Below are positions 44,107 to 53,618 of a stretch of 64,000 nt of DNA, in pieces (position 1 is the first letter of the stretch; each line of letters opens with the position of its first letter). The stretch is taken from NCBI RefSeq assembly GCF_033843265.1, contig NZ_JAWXRD010000040.1, positions 930,001 to 994,000 on the forward strand. Direction: 5' to 3'. The position numbers and the translations under genes were made by a program. Origin of the DNA: Scandinavium lactucae. GTDB lineage: Bacteria > Pseudomonadota > Gammaproteobacteria > Enterobacterales > Enterobacteriaceae. The notes beneath the pieces are model-generated. The model saw only the letters and a list, made by a program, of their open reading frames with translations, was not told where the DNA came from and ran no database searches.

Positions 44107-45825
44107 ATGAAACAAACAGTTGCTTCTTATATTGCGAAAACGCTTGAACAAGCCGGGGTAAAACGAATCTGGGGTGTGACGGGTGACTCCCTGAACGGGC
44201 TGAGTGACAGCCTGAACCGCATGGGCACGATTGAGTGGATGCCGACGCGCCATGAAGAAGTGGCCGCCTTTGCCGCCGGGGCTGAAGCTCAGCTTACCGG
44301 CGAACTGGCGGTCTGCGCCGGTTCCTGTGGGCCGGGCAACCTGCATCTGATCAACGGCCTGTTTGACTGTCATCGCAACCACGTGCCGGTAGTGGCGATC
44401 GCCGCCCACATTCCGTCCAGCGAAATTGGCAGCGGTTATTTTCAGGAAACCCATCCGCAGGAGTTGTTCCGCGAATGCAGCCATTACTGCGAACTGGTTT
44501 CTTCCCCGGAGCAAATTCCGCAGGTGCTGGCGATTGCGATGCGCAAAGCGGTGCTTAACCGTGGAGTATCAGTGATTGTGCTGCCCGGGGATGTCGCGCT
44601 GAAAGCGGCTCCGGAAAGCGCCAGCTCCCACTGGTATCACGCCCCGCAGCCGGTAGTGGTGCCAGAAATGGAAGAACTGCGCAAGCTGGCCCAACTGCTG
44701 CGCTACTCGAATAATATTGCTCTCCTGTGCGGCAGCGGCTGTGCCGGGGCGCATAAAGAGCTGCTGGAATTTGCCGGAAAGCTGAAATCACCGATTGTCC
44801 ACGCTATGCGCGGCAAAGAGCATGTCGAATATGACAACCCGTACGACGTCGGCATGACCGGGCTAATCGGCTTCTCATCCGGGTTCCACACCATGATGAA
44901 CGCCGACACCCTGGTGCTGCTCGGCACCCAGTTCCCGTATCGCCCGTTCTACCCCAGCGATGCCAAAATCATTCAGATAGACATCAACCCGGCCAGCATC
45001 GGGGCGCACAGCAAAGTAGACATGGCGCTGGTCGGCGATATTAAGGCCACACTCGCGACGCTTACCCCGCTGCTGGAAGAGAAAAACGACCGGGCGTTTC
45101 TCGACAAAGCGCTGGAGCATTACCGCGATGCGCGTAAAGGACTCGACGACCTCGCGAAGCCCAGCGAGAAAGCCATTCATCCGCAGTATGTGGCCCAGCA
45201 AATCAGCCACTTCGCCGACGATGATGCGATCTTCACCTGCGATGTTGGCACCCCGACGGTATGGGCCGCGCGTTACCTGAAGATGAACGGCAAACGCCGC
45301 CTGCTCGGTTCGTTCAACCACGGATCGATGGCCAACGCCATGCCGCAGGCGCTGGGTGCGAAAGCGACCATGCCGGACCGCCAGGTGGTGGCGATGTGCG
45401 GCGACGGCGGTTTCAGCATGTTGATGGGCGACTTCCTGTCGGTGGCGCAGCTAAAACTGCCGCTGAAAATCGTGGTCTTTAACAACAGTGTGCTTGGCTT
45501 CGTGGCAATGGAAATGAAAGCCGGAGGCTATCTGACCGACGGCACCGAACTGCACGACACCAACTTTGCGCGCATCGCCGAAGCCTGCGGCATTACCGGC
45601 ATTCGGGTGGAGAAAGCCGCAGACCTTGATGAAGCGCTGCAACAGGCCTTCAGCACCGACGGGCCGGTACTGGTCGATGTGGTGGTGGCGAAAGATGAAT
45701 TAGCTATTCCACCGCAGATTAAACTTGAGCAGGCCAAAGGATTCAGCCTGTATATGTTGCGCGCGATCATCAGTGGACGCGGGGATGAGGTTATCGAACT
45801 GGCGAAAACCAACTGGCTCAGGTAA
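44107..45825 (+). CDS. poxB: Pyruvate dehydrogenase (ubiquinone), pyruvate oxidase
   Basis: The 572-residue thiamine-diphosphate flavoenzyme decarboxylates pyruvate to acetate and CO2 and passes electrons to ubiquinone at the membrane surface. The ThDP motif runs from GDGGFSM to the conserved Asn of FNNS. The C-terminal amphipathic segment (SLYMLRAIISGRGDEVIELAKTNWLR region) is the lipid-activated membrane anchor. AAGGAG lies about 10 nt before ATG 44107. ltaE follows 38 nt later. Confidence 0.97.
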   Translation: MKQTVASYIAKTLEQAGVKRIWGVTGDSLNGLSDSLNRMGTIEWMPTRHEEVAAFAAGAEAQLTGELAVCAGSCGPGNLHLINGLFDCHRNHVPVVAIAAHIPSSEIGSGYFQETHPQELFRECSHYCELVSSPEQIPQVLAIAMRKAVLNRGVSVIVLPGDVALKAAPESASSHWYHAPQPVVVPEMEELRKLAQLLRYSNNIALLCGSGCAGAHKELLEFAGKLKSPIVHAMRGKEHVEYDNPYDVGMTGLIGFSSGFHTMMNADTLVLLGTQFPYRPFYPSDAKIIQIDINPASIGAHSKVDMALVGDIKATLATLTPLLEEKNDRAFLDKALEHYRDARKGLDDLAKPSEKAIHPQYVAQQISHFADDDAIFTCDVGTPTVWAARYLKMNGKRRLLGSFNHGSMANAMPQALGAKATMPDRQVVAMCGDGGFSMLMGDFLSVAQLKLPLKIVVFNNSVLGFVAMEMKAGGYLTDGTELHDTNFARIAEACGITGIRVEKAADLDEALQQAFSTDGPVLVDVVVAKDELAIPPQIKLEQAKGFSLYMLRAIISGRGDEVIELAKTNWLR

Positions 45826-45863
45826 AAAGAGAGGCATAACCCTGATGGAAAAAAGGAAATGCC

Positions 45864-46871
45864 GTGATCGATTTACGTAGTGATACCGTTACCCGCCCTG
45901 GGCGCGCCATGCTGGAACAGATGATGGCCGCCCCGGTCGGGGACGATGTGTACGGGGATGACCCGACCGTGAATGAACTGCAACGCTACGCGGCGGAGCT
46001 GGGCGGGAAAGAAGCCGCCCTGTTCCTGCCGACCGGCACACAGGCTAACCTGGTGGCGCTCCTGAGCCACTGCGAACGTGGCGAAGAGTACATCGTCGGT
46101 CAGGGGGCGCATAACTATCTGTACGAAGCAGGCGGTGCCGCAGTGCTCGGCAGCATCCAGCCTCAGCCAATTGATGCCGCCAGCGATGCGACTCTGCCGC
46201 TCGACAAAGTCGCGGCCAAAATCAAAGCCGACGATATTCACTTCGCCCGCACTAAACTGCTCAGCCTTGAAAACACCCACAACGGCAAAGTGCTGCCGCG
46301 CGAATACCTGAAACAGGCGTGGGAATTTACCCGTGAGCGCGGACTGGGCCTACACGTTGACGGGGCACGTATCTTTAACGCCATCGTGGCCTACGGCTGC
46401 GAGCTGAAAGACGTGACCCAATATTGCGACTCCTTCACCATCTGCCTGTCTAAAGGCCTGGGCACGCCGGTCGGCTCCCTGCTGGTCGGCAACGCCGATT
46501 ACATCAAGCGCGCCAATCGCTGGCGTAAAATGACCGGCGGCGGGATGCGCCAGGCGGGCATTCTGGCAGCGGCGGGTCTGTATGCGCTGAAAAATAACGT
46601 GCAGCGTTTGCAGGAAGATCACGACAATGCCGCGTGGATGGCGGAACAGCTGAAAGCCATTGGGGCAGACGTGATGCGCCATGACACCAACATGCTGTTC
46701 GTGCGCGTCGGTGAAGACAACGCCGCCGCCCTGGGCGAACATCTGCGTGCCAACGGGGTGCTGATCAACGCCTCACCGATTGTGCGCCTGGTGATGCATC
46801 TGGACGTTAATCGCCAGCAGCTCGAAGAGGTGGTTGGTCACTGGAAATCATTTCTGAACCGTAGGGGCTAA
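45864..46871 (+). CDS. ltaE: Low-specificity L-threonine aldolase
   Basis: The 335-residue PLP enzyme cleaves L-threonine and L-allo-threonine to glycine and acetaldehyde. The PLP lysine is Lys197 in ICLSKGLGTPVGS. The GTG start at 45864 (MIDLRSDTVTRP) follows AAGGA and matches the E. coli N-terminus. It is probably transcribed with poxB, and ybjT starts one base after its stop. Confidence 0.97.
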   Translation: MIDLRSDTVTRPGRAMLEQMMAAPVGDDVYGDDPTVNELQRYAAELGGKEAALFLPTGTQANLVALLSHCERGEEYIVGQGAHNYLYEAGGAAVLGSIQPQPIDAASDATLPLDKVAAKIKADDIHFARTKLLSLENTHNGKVLPREYLKQAWEFTRERGLGLHVDGARIFNAIVAYGCELKDVTQYCDSFTICLSKGLGTPVGSLLVGNADYIKRANRWRKMTGGGMRQAGILAAAGLYALKNNVQRLQEDHDNAAWMAEQLKAIGADVMRHDTNMLFVRVGEDNAAALGEHLRANGVLINASPIVRLVMHLDVNRQQLEEVVGHWKSFLNRRG

Positions 46872-46872
46872 C

Positions 46873-48303
46873 GTGCAGACAATTCTGGTGCTTGGTGCCA
46901 GCGGCTACATTGGCCAGCATCTGGTCACCGAACTCAGCGCGCGCGGTATGACCGTGCGGGCTGCGGCACGCAACACGGATCGTTTACAAAAGCTGGCGCT
47001 GCCTGGCGTCAGCTGTCATCCCCTCGATCTCAACTGGCCCACCGAACTGCCCGCCCTGCTGGACGGCGTAGACACGGTCTATTTTCTGGTTCACGGCATG
47101 GGCGAAGGCGGCAATTTCGTCGCCCATGAGCGTCAGGTGGCGCTCAATGTGCGCGATGCTTTGCGCCAGCAGCCGGTGAAACAGATTATCTTTTTAAGCT
47201 CGTTGCAGGCCCCGGAACATCAACAGTCTGATCACCTGCGTGCGCGTCAAATCACCGGAGAACTGCTGCGCGAAGCCGGTATTCCGGTCACCGAACTGCG
47301 TGCGGGCATTATTGTCGGCGCGGGATCGGCGGCATTTGAAGTCATGCGCGACATGGTTTACAACCTGCCGGTACTGACCCCACCGCGCTGGGTTCGCTCC
47401 CGTACCACGCCAATTGCGCTGGAAAACCTGCTTTTTTACCTGGTGGAATTGCTCCATCATCCGGCAGAGCAACATCGCGTTCTCGAAGCCGCCGGGCCGG
47501 AAGTGCTGAGCTATCAGCAGCAGTTCGAGCATTTCATGCGGATCAGTGGCCGTCATCGTCTGCTGATCCCCATTCCCTTCCCCACCAGTTGGATTTCGGT
47601 GTGGTTTTTGAACGTCATTACCTCTGTGCCGCCGACCACCGCCAAGGCGCTGATCCAGGGACTAAAACACGATCTGCTGGCAGATGACACGCCACTGCGA
47701 GCGCTTATCCCGCAGCCATTGATCTCCTTTGATGAGGCGGTCAAAAGCACGTTGCAAGAAGAACAACAGCTGATGAACTCCAGCGACTGGGGCTATGACG
47801 CCCAGGCGTTTGCCCGCTGGCGGCCAGAATATGGGTACTTTCCAAAGCAGGCGGGCTGTACCGTCAGTACTTCCGCCAGCCTGGATGCGCTGTGGCAGGT
47901 GGTCAATCGTCTTGGCGGCAAAGAGCGTTATTTCTTCGGCAATATTCTGTGGGATATCCGCGCCGGGATGGACCGCGCGATCGGTCATAAGCTGGCGAAA
48001 GGTCGCCCGGCACGTGAAATGCTGGAGACCGGCGATGCGGTGGACAGCTGGAAGGTTATCATCGTCGAGCCGCACAAACAGTTGTCGCTGCTGTTTGGCA
48101 TGAAAGCACCGGGGCTGGGCCGCCTGAGTTTTACGCTAAAGGATAAAGGCGACCATCGCGAAATCGACGTGCGCGCCTGGTGGCATCCGCACGGTATGCC
48201 AGGCTTATTCTATTGGCTGCTGATGATCCCGGCGCATCTGTTTATTTTTCGGGGCATGGCGAAACGAATTGTGACGCTCGCCGAAGAAATCACGCGCAAA
48301 TAG
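46873..48303 (+). CDS. ybjT: NAD(P)-binding protein with DUF2867 domain, YbjT
   Basis: The 476-residue protein starts with a Rossmann fold (VLGASGYIGQHL at residues 5-16) of the atypical SDR/NmrA type and ends with a DUF2867 domain (about 330-470). Enzyme activity is unknown. The GTG start at 46873 lies one base after the ltaE stop codon, which suggests coupled translation. A C-terminal hydrophobic stretch (GLFYWLLMIPAHLFIF) may touch the membrane. Confidence 0.92.
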   Translation: MQTILVLGASGYIGQHLVTELSARGMTVRAAARNTDRLQKLALPGVSCHPLDLNWPTELPALLDGVDTVYFLVHGMGEGGNFVAHERQVALNVRDALRQQPVKQIIFLSSLQAPEHQQSDHLRARQITGELLREAGIPVTELRAGIIVGAGSAAFEVMRDMVYNLPVLTPPRWVRSRTTPIALENLLFYLVELLHHPAEQHRVLEAAGPEVLSYQQQFEHFMRISGRHRLLIPIPFPTSWISVWFLNVITSVPPTTAKALIQGLKHDLLADDTPLRALIPQPLISFDEAVKSTLQEEQQLMNSSDWGYDAQAFARWRPEYGYFPKQAGCTVSTSASLDALWQVVNRLGGKERYFFGNILWDIRAGMDRAIGHKLAKGRPAREMLETGDAVDSWKVIIVEPHKQLSLLFGMKAPGLGRLSFTLKDKGDHREIDVRAWWHPHGMPGLFYWLLMIPAHLFIFRGMAKRIVTLAEEITRK

Positions 48304-48399
48304 CGTAATCAGGGATGATTCTTCGCAGTTTCTCATTGCAACTCAGCGTAATTCACGGAAAAATGCGCACGAAATTCTTTTCAAACACAGTGGATGGAT

Positions 48400-49413
48400 A
48401 TGAAGGTCTTGGTCACCGGAGCCACCAGCGGTTTAGGCCGTAATGCGGTGGAATATCTGCGCCGTAAAGGCATCAGCGTCAGAGCAACCGGTCGCAATGA
48501 AGCGATGGGACGGTTGCTGGAAAAAATGGGCGCTGAGTTTGTCCCGGCGGACTTGACCGAGCTGGTGTCATCGCAGGCAAAGGTGATGCTCGCCGGAATC
48601 GATACCCTGTGGCATTGCTCCTCTTTCACCTCCCCGTGGGGCACCCAGGAAGCGTTCGATTTAGCCAACGTGCGCGCCACGCGTCGTCTGGGCGAATGGT
48701 CCGTGGCCTGGGGGGTGCGCAACTTTATTCATATCTCATCCCCGTCGCTCTATTTTGATTATCACCACCATCGCGACGTCAAAGAAGATTTCCGTCCGCA
48801 GCGTTTTGCCAATGAATTTGCCCGCAGCAAAGCCGCTGGCGAAGAGGTGATTAAACTGCTGGCGCAGGCCAACCCAAACACCCGTTTCACGGTGCTGCGT
48901 CCGCAAAGCCTGTTTGGCCCGCACGATAAAGTGTTTATTCCGCGTCTGGCGCAGATGATGCACCATTACGGCAGCGTACTGCTGCCACGTGGCGGCGCGG
49001 CGCAGGTGGATATGACCTATTACGAAAACGCGGTACATGCGATGTGGCTGGCGAGCCAGCCGCAGTGTGATTCGCTGCCGTCAGGCCGGGCATATAACAT
49101 CACCAACGGCGAGCCGCGCAGCCTGAAAAGCATCGTGCAGAAGCTTATCCACGAGCTGGATATTCACTGCCGCATCCGGTCGGTGCCGTATCCGATGCTG
49201 GATATGGTGGCCCGCAGCATGGAGCGTTTCGGCAATAAAGCGGCGAAAGAACCCTCTTTCACCCACTACGGGGTGTCCAAACTGAACTTTGATTTCACTC
49301 TGGACATCAGCCGTGCCGAGCAAGAGCTCGGCTATCAGCCGATTGTCACCCTCGATCAAGGGATCGTGCAGACCGCCCACTGGCTGAAAGATCACGGGAA
49401 ACTGCCGCGCTAA
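48400..49413 (+). CDS. ybjS: NAD(P)-dependent epimerase/dehydratase family protein YbjS
   Basis: The 337-residue extended short-chain dehydrogenase has NAD motif GATSGLGRN near the N-terminus and the 3-beta-hydroxysteroid-dehydrogenase-like fold; substrate is unknown. Start ATG 48400 (MKVLVTGATSGLG) matches E. coli YbjS; an in-frame ATG two codons earlier is possible. It follows ybjT by 96 nt in the same direction and converges with amiD. Confidence 0.92.
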   Translation: MKVLVTGATSGLGRNAVEYLRRKGISVRATGRNEAMGRLLEKMGAEFVPADLTELVSSQAKVMLAGIDTLWHCSSFTSPWGTQEAFDLANVRATRRLGEWSVAWGVRNFIHISSPSLYFDYHHHRDVKEDFRPQRFANEFARSKAAGEEVIKLLAQANPNTRFTVLRPQSLFGPHDKVFIPRLAQMMHHYGSVLLPRGGAAQVDMTYYENAVHAMWLASQPQCDSLPSGRAYNITNGEPRSLKSIVQKLIHELDIHCRIRSVPYPMLDMVARSMERFGNKAAKEPSFTHYGVSKLNFDFTLDISRAEQELGYQPIVTLDQGIVQTAHWLKDHGKLPR

Positions 49414-49423
49414 CGCTCAGCCT

Positions 49424-50266
49424 TTAACCCTGGCCATATTTTTCCAGTAACGCTTCGGCGATGGCCTGGGTTTGTGCATCTGCGATGCCGTCGTAGCGAG
49501 CTGGCCGGAAATGCATCTGAAACGCCATAATCACGCGTTTCTTCTGATCGGCTGTCATGCCCGGTGCCACCTCATAGCCATAACGCGCAAGCACATCCAG
49601 CACCGCCCCCGTGTTCACGCGCTCCGACGGCAGACGCCCATTAAGATAGAACGCCACCCGGTTCGCATCCGGCCATGCGCCTATCCCCTGCTGCGCCATC
49701 AGCTGCCACGGGAAGAGCGGGCCAGGATCGACTTTACGCTGCGGGGCAACATCGGCATGGGCGACCACGTTCTGCGGCTCAATGTGATACCGCGCAATGA
49801 TGTCTTTGGCCAGCGGGATCAAAGCGTTGATTTGTGACTGGGCAAACGGGGTAAAGCTTTTTTCCCCTGCGACGGTCTGCCAGCCTTTATTTTCCAGTTC
49901 AATACCAATCGAGGTGTCATTGATGCGCGTGGCCCCGCGCCAGAAACTCACCCCCGCATGCCAGGCCAGATCCTGTTCCGGCACCAGCTGCCAGATAAGC
50001 GGCTTACCCTTTTGCTGCGGTGGATTTTCGGGGACCAGGTAATGCACGCTGACTTTGTCATCCGTCAGGGTCGCCAGAGAATTTTCAAAATCTCCGGCAG
50101 TGTAATGGATAACCAGCACTTTGACGCGCGGGTAAGCATTGGGCGACGGATGGCTGGTATCCAGCATATAGCCCGGTTTGCTTACCAGAGGCGGCTGCCC
50201 GGCATCCTTTTTACTGGCGCAGCCTGTCAATAGCAGCGCCAGGGACATCAGTAAGCAACGCTTCAT
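49424..50266 (-). CDS. amiD: N-acetylmuramoyl-L-alanine amidase AmiD, outer-membrane lipoprotein
   Basis: The 280-residue zinc amidase cleaves the bond between MurNAc (or anhydroMurNAc) and L-Ala. The signal ends in lipobox LLTGC with Cys16. The Amidase_2 zinc ligands are in VLVIHYTAGDF and VVAHADVAPQRKVDPGPLFPW. The C-terminus holds a peptidoglycan-binding helix domain (about 215-280). Its start overlaps the ybjQ stop by ATGA, so the two are coupled. Confidence 0.95.
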   Translation of the reverse strand: MKRCLLMSLALLLTGCASKKDAGQPPLVSKPGYMLDTSHPSPNAYPRVKVLVIHYTAGDFENSLATLTDDKVSVHYLVPENPPQQKGKPLIWQLVPEQDLAWHAGVSFWRGATRINDTSIGIELENKGWQTVAGEKSFTPFAQSQINALIPLAKDIIARYHIEPQNVVAHADVAPQRKVDPGPLFPWQLMAQQGIGAWPDANRVAFYLNGRLPSERVNTGAVLDVLARYGYEVAPGMTADQKKRVIMAFQMHFRPARYDGIADAQTQAIAEALLEKYGQG

Positions 50267-50586
50267 CGACGCACTTTAACGGCGGTACCGCTGACGCTGA
50301 CCATCAACATACTGCTGTCTTTACCGACGGTTTCGTAATCAATGTCGATGCCGACCACTGCATCCGCGCCCAGCGCTTTGGCCTGTTCACCCAGTTCCTG
50401 GAACGCGATTTCTCGCGCCTTGCGCAGTTCTTTCTCATACGCACCAGAACGCCCGCCAACGATATCGCGGATCCCGGCAAAAAAATCACGAAAAATGTTG
50501 GCACCCAGAATCGCTTCGCCGGTGACGACGCCGCAGTATTCCACGATAGTTTGCCCTTCCAGGGTCGGTGTAGTTGAAAATTGCAT
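50263..50586 (-). CDS. ybjQ: YbjQ family protein (UPF0145)
   Basis: The 107-residue protein belongs to the YbjQ/UPF0145 family, which forms pentameric beta-rich rings and has been suggested to bind metal; function is unknown. Typical motifs are EYCGVVTGEAILGANIFRD and ALGADAVVGIDIDYE. It heads a two-gene operon with amiD and diverges from ybjP. Confidence 0.94.
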   Translation of the reverse strand: MQFSTTPTLEGQTIVEYCGVVTGEAILGANIFRDFFAGIRDIVGGRSGAYEKELRKAREIAFQELGEQAKALGADAVVGIDIDYETVGKDSSMLMVSVSGTAVKVRR

Positions 50587-50694
50587 TCATCCTCCTTCTT
50601 CAATGCCTTAGCTCGGTTAGTCAAACACATTATCGTCCTGATACGCTATGCTTGAAAACATCTAAATCGTACTCAGTCTATAAGGAAATCACTC

Positions 50695-51207
50695 ATGCGC
50701 TACTCTGCCGCTGCACTTCTTGTCCCTTGCGCACTTCTGCTGAGCGCCTGCACCACCGTTACGCCTGCCTATAAAGATATTGGTACCCGGTCTGGCGCAT
50801 GCGTAGAAGGCGGCCCGGACACCGTGGCTCAGAAGTTTTACGACTATCGCATTCAGCACCGCAACAACGATTTGACCGCTTTGCGCCCCTACCTGAGCGA
50901 CGACCTCGCCAAAGTGCTTAACGATGCGAATAACGATCCGAACAAACGTGCGCTGATGCAACAGGACCTGTTCTCAAGCCGCACGACAGCACCTGACAGC
51001 GCCGTTGTGGCCGACGCCTCCACCATCCCAAATACCGATGCCCGCAACATTCCGCTGCGTGTAGAACTGAAGCAGGGTTCCAACAGCTGGCAGGATGAAG
51101 TGCTGATGATTAGGGAAGGCCAATGCTGGGCTGTAGACGACGTGCGCTACCTCGGCGGCACCGTCCACGCCCCGGCGGGTACCCTGCGCCAGACTCTCTC
51201 TAAGTAA
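50695..51207 (+). CDS. ybjP: Putative lipoprotein YbjP
   Basis: The 170-residue protein has a lipoprotein signal ending in LLSAC with Cys19; Thr-Thr at +2/+3 is compatible with outer-membrane sorting. The remainder matches E. coli YbjP (PAYKD..TRSG.CVEGGPD; RNIPLRVELKQG), with a DUF3828-like fold suggested but not certain. Function unknown. It lies upstream of artPIQM but is separated by a strong terminator. Confidence 0.93.
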   Translation: MRYSAAALLVPCALLLSACTTVTPAYKDIGTRSGACVEGGPDTVAQKFYDYRIQHRNNDLTALRPYLSDDLAKVLNDANNDPNKRALMQQDLFSSRTTAPDSAVVADASTIPNTDARNIPLRVELKQGSNSWQDEVLMIREGQCWAVDDVRYLGGTVHAPAGTLRQTLSK

Positions 51208-51231
51208 AATCCCCCCGTAATAACTCAGGTA

Positions 51232-51270
51232 AAATGTCGGCATTCATCACAGAATGCCGACATTTATTTT
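51232..51270 (+). terminator. Rho-independent terminator of ybjP
   Basis: A 14-bp perfect stem AAATGTCGGCATTC/GAATGCCGACATTT with a six-base loop is followed by ATTTTA, 24 nt after the stop. Confidence 0.93.
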
Positions 51271-51349
51271 ATCGCCCCTACACCCTCGCTATATTGTGCT
51301 AACTTTAAGGTTAAACGTGGTTTATATTTAAGTTTTAACGCAGAAATAT

Positions 51350-51363
51350 TGCATAACTATTCT
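51350..51363 (+). promoter_or_regulatory. ArgR-box-like site upstream of artP
   Basis: TGCATAACTATTCT matches the ARG-box core TGAATAATTATTCA at 11 of 14 positions, 51 nt before artP. ArgR is known to repress arginine uptake genes in E. coli. Confidence 0.6.
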
Positions 51364-51414
51364 GTGAACGTTACTATTTGCGGCCTCAATAGCTATCGGT
51401 GTCAGATTTCCCGG

Positions 51415-52143
51415 ATGAGTATAAAACTAGAAGGCATTAACTGCTTTTACGGCGCACATCAGGCGCTGTTCGACATAACCCTGGATTGCTCGCAGGGTGA
51501 AACGCTGGTGCTGCTTGGCCCTAGCGGCGCGGGAAAAAGCTCGCTGTTGCGCGTTCTTAACCTGCTGGAGATGCCCCGCTCCGGCACGCTTTCCATTGCA
51601 GGAACTCAATTCAATTTCAGCAAAGCCCCTTCTGATAAAGCGATTCGTGACCTGCGTCAGAACGTCGGTATGGTCTTTCAGCAGTACAACCTGTGGCCGC
51701 ACCTGACCGTGCTGCAAAACCTGATTGAAGCGCCATGTCGCGTGCTCGGCTTATCCAAAGAGCAGGCTCTGGCTCGCGCTGAAAAGCTGCTGGAACGTCT
51801 GCGCCTGAAGCCGTATAGCGACCGCTATCCGCTGCATTTATCCGGCGGCCAGCAACAACGTGTGGCGATTGCCCGGGCGCTGATGATGGAACCACAGGTT
51901 CTGCTGTTTGATGAGCCAACCGCCGCACTGGATCCGGAAATCACCGCCCAGATTGTCAGCATCATTCGCGAGCTGGCACAAACTCAGATTACCCAGGTTA
52001 TCGTGACCCATGAAGTCGAAGTGGCGCGTAAAACCGCCAGTCGGGTGGTGTATATGGAAAACGGTCATATTGTCGAGCAAGGGGACGCGGAGTGCTTTGC
52101 CCATCCGCAGACCGACGCCTTTAAAAACTATCTTTCACACTGA
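51415..52143 (+). CDS. artP: Arginine ABC transporter ATP-binding protein ArtP
   Basis: The 242-residue ATPase powers uptake of arginine through ArtQM. Walker A is GPSGAGKSS, the signature is LSGGQQQR and Walker B is VLLFDEPTAA. ATG 51415 (MSIKLEGINCFYGAHQ) gives the E. coli length, though the ribosome-binding site is poor; the upstream open frame runs into the promoter. First gene of artPIQM, with artI 20 nt downstream. Confidence 0.97.
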   Translation: MSIKLEGINCFYGAHQALFDITLDCSQGETLVLLGPSGAGKSSLLRVLNLLEMPRSGTLSIAGTQFNFSKAPSDKAIRDLRQNVGMVFQQYNLWPHLTVLQNLIEAPCRVLGLSKEQALARAEKLLERLRLKPYSDRYPLHLSGGQQQRVAIARALMMEPQVLLFDEPTAALDPEITAQIVSIIRELAQTQITQVIVTHEVEVARKTASRVVYMENGHIVEQGDAECFAHPQTDAFKNYLSH

Positions 52144-52163
52144 TGTAATCGGGAACAATGACA

Positions 52164-52895
52164 ATGAAAAAAATCGTGATTGCCGCGCTGCTGGCCAGCG
52201 TCAGCCTGTCCGCCGGTGCAGCACAGACCATTCGTTTTGCGATGGAAGCGTCCTACCCTCCGTTTGAATCGATGGATGCCAGCAATAAGATTGTCGGTTT
52301 CGACGTGGACCTGGCGAACGCCTTGTGTAAACAAATCGACGCCACCTGTACCTTCACTAACCAGGCCTTCGACAGCCTGATCCCTAGCCTGAAATTCCGT
52401 CGTTTTGACGCCGTCATTTCCGGCATGGACATCACCCCTGAGCGTGAAAAACAGGTCCTGTTCACCAAGCCTTACTACGATAACTCCGCCCTGTTCGTGG
52501 GCCAGAAAGGCAAGGTGGCTGATATCGCCGCGCTGAAAGGCAAAAAGGTTGGGATGCAGAACGGCACCACGCACCAGAAGTTCATCATGGATAAACATCC
52601 GGAAATCACTACCGTGCCATACGACAGCTACCAGAACGCCAAACTGGATCTGCAGAATGGTCGTATTGACGCGGTGTTCGGTGATACCGCCGTGGTCACT
52701 GAATGGCTGAAAGCCGATCCGAAACTGGCCGCCATCGGCGATAAAGTGACGGATAAAGAGTACTTTGGTACCGGCCTCGGCATCGCCGTGCGTCAGGGCA
52801 ACACCGATCTGCAGCAGAAACTGGATGCTGCGCTCGACAAAGTGAAGCAGGATGGGACTTACCAGACCATCTATAGCAAATGGTTCCAGAAGTAA
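52164..52895 (+). CDS. artI: Arginine transporter periplasmic binding protein ArtI
   Basis: The 243-residue family-3 solute-binding protein has signal peptide MKKIVIAALLASVSLSAGAA with cleavage before QTIRFA, then EASYPPFESMDA and the FDSLIPSLKFRRFDAVISGMDITPER region shared with ArtJ. It delivers a cationic amino acid to ArtQMP. ATG 52164 matches the E. coli start; an ATG two codons earlier with GGGA close by is an alternative. It is a close paralogue of ArtJ encoded 1.6 kb downstream. Confidence 0.95.
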   Translation: MKKIVIAALLASVSLSAGAAQTIRFAMEASYPPFESMDASNKIVGFDVDLANALCKQIDATCTFTNQAFDSLIPSLKFRRFDAVISGMDITPEREKQVLFTKPYYDNSALFVGQKGKVADIAALKGKKVGMQNGTTHQKFIMDKHPEITTVPYDSYQNAKLDLQNGRIDAVFGDTAVVTEWLKADPKLAAIGDKVTDKEYFGTGLGIAVRQGNTDLQQKLDAALDKVKQDGTYQTIYSKWFQK

Positions 52896-52901
52896 TTCTT
52901 G

Positions 52902-53618
52902 ATGAACGAAATGTTTCCATTAGCAAGCGCCGCCGGGATGACCGTCGGCCTTGCCGTTTGTGCGCTGGCGATTGGCCTGGTGCTGGCGATGATCTTTGCG
53001 GTGTGGGAGTCAGCGAAATGGCGTCCTGTCGCATGGCTCGGCACCGGACTGGTCACCCTACTGCGTGGATTACCGGAAATTCTGGTGGTCCTGTTTATCT
53101 ATTTTGGCTCCTCACAACTGCTGCTCCTGCTGTCAGACGGTTTTACGCTGAACCTCGGTTTTGCGCAGATCCCGATTCAGGTGCAAATTGAAAACTTCGA
53201 CGTCAGCCCGTTCCTGTGCGGCGTGATTGCGCTGTCGCTGCTCTATTCCGCCTATGCCTCACAAACGCTGCGCGGTGCGCTGAAATCCGTCCCACAGGGT
53301 CAGTGGGAATCCGGCCAGGCGCTGGGGCTGTCGAAAGCGGCGATTTTCTTCCGGCTGGTGATGCCGCAGATGTGGCGTCATGCGCTGCCGGGGCTCGGTA
53401 ACCAGTGGCTGGTGCTGCTGAAAGATACCGCCCTGGTGTCGCTTATCAGCGTGAACGATTTGATGTTGCAGACCAAAAGCATCGCCACCCGTACCCAGGA
53501 GCCGTTTACCTGGTACATCGTGGCGGCGGCTATTTACCTCGTTATCACCCTGCTCAGTCAGTACATTCTCAAACGCATTGACCTGCGCGCGACTCGCTTT
53601 GAACGGAGACCAGGCTGA
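52902..53618 (+). CDS. artQ: Arginine ABC transporter permease ArtQ
   Basis: The 238-residue permease has about five membrane helices and the EAA loop (ESGQALGLSKAAIFFRLVMPQM) that docks on ArtP. ATG 52902 gives the E. coli length; a TTG one codon earlier is less likely. It starts 6 nt after artI and overlaps artM by one base (TGATG). Confidence 0.96.
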   Translation: MNEMFPLASAAGMTVGLAVCALAIGLVLAMIFAVWESAKWRPVAWLGTGLVTLLRGLPEILVVLFIYFGSSQLLLLLSDGFTLNLGFAQIPIQVQIENFDVSPFLCGVIALSLLYSAYASQTLRGALKSVPQGQWESGQALGLSKAAIFFRLVMPQMWRHALPGLGNQWLVLLKDTALVSLISVNDLMLQTKSIATRTQEPFTWYIVAAAIYLVITLLSQYILKRIDLRATRFERRPG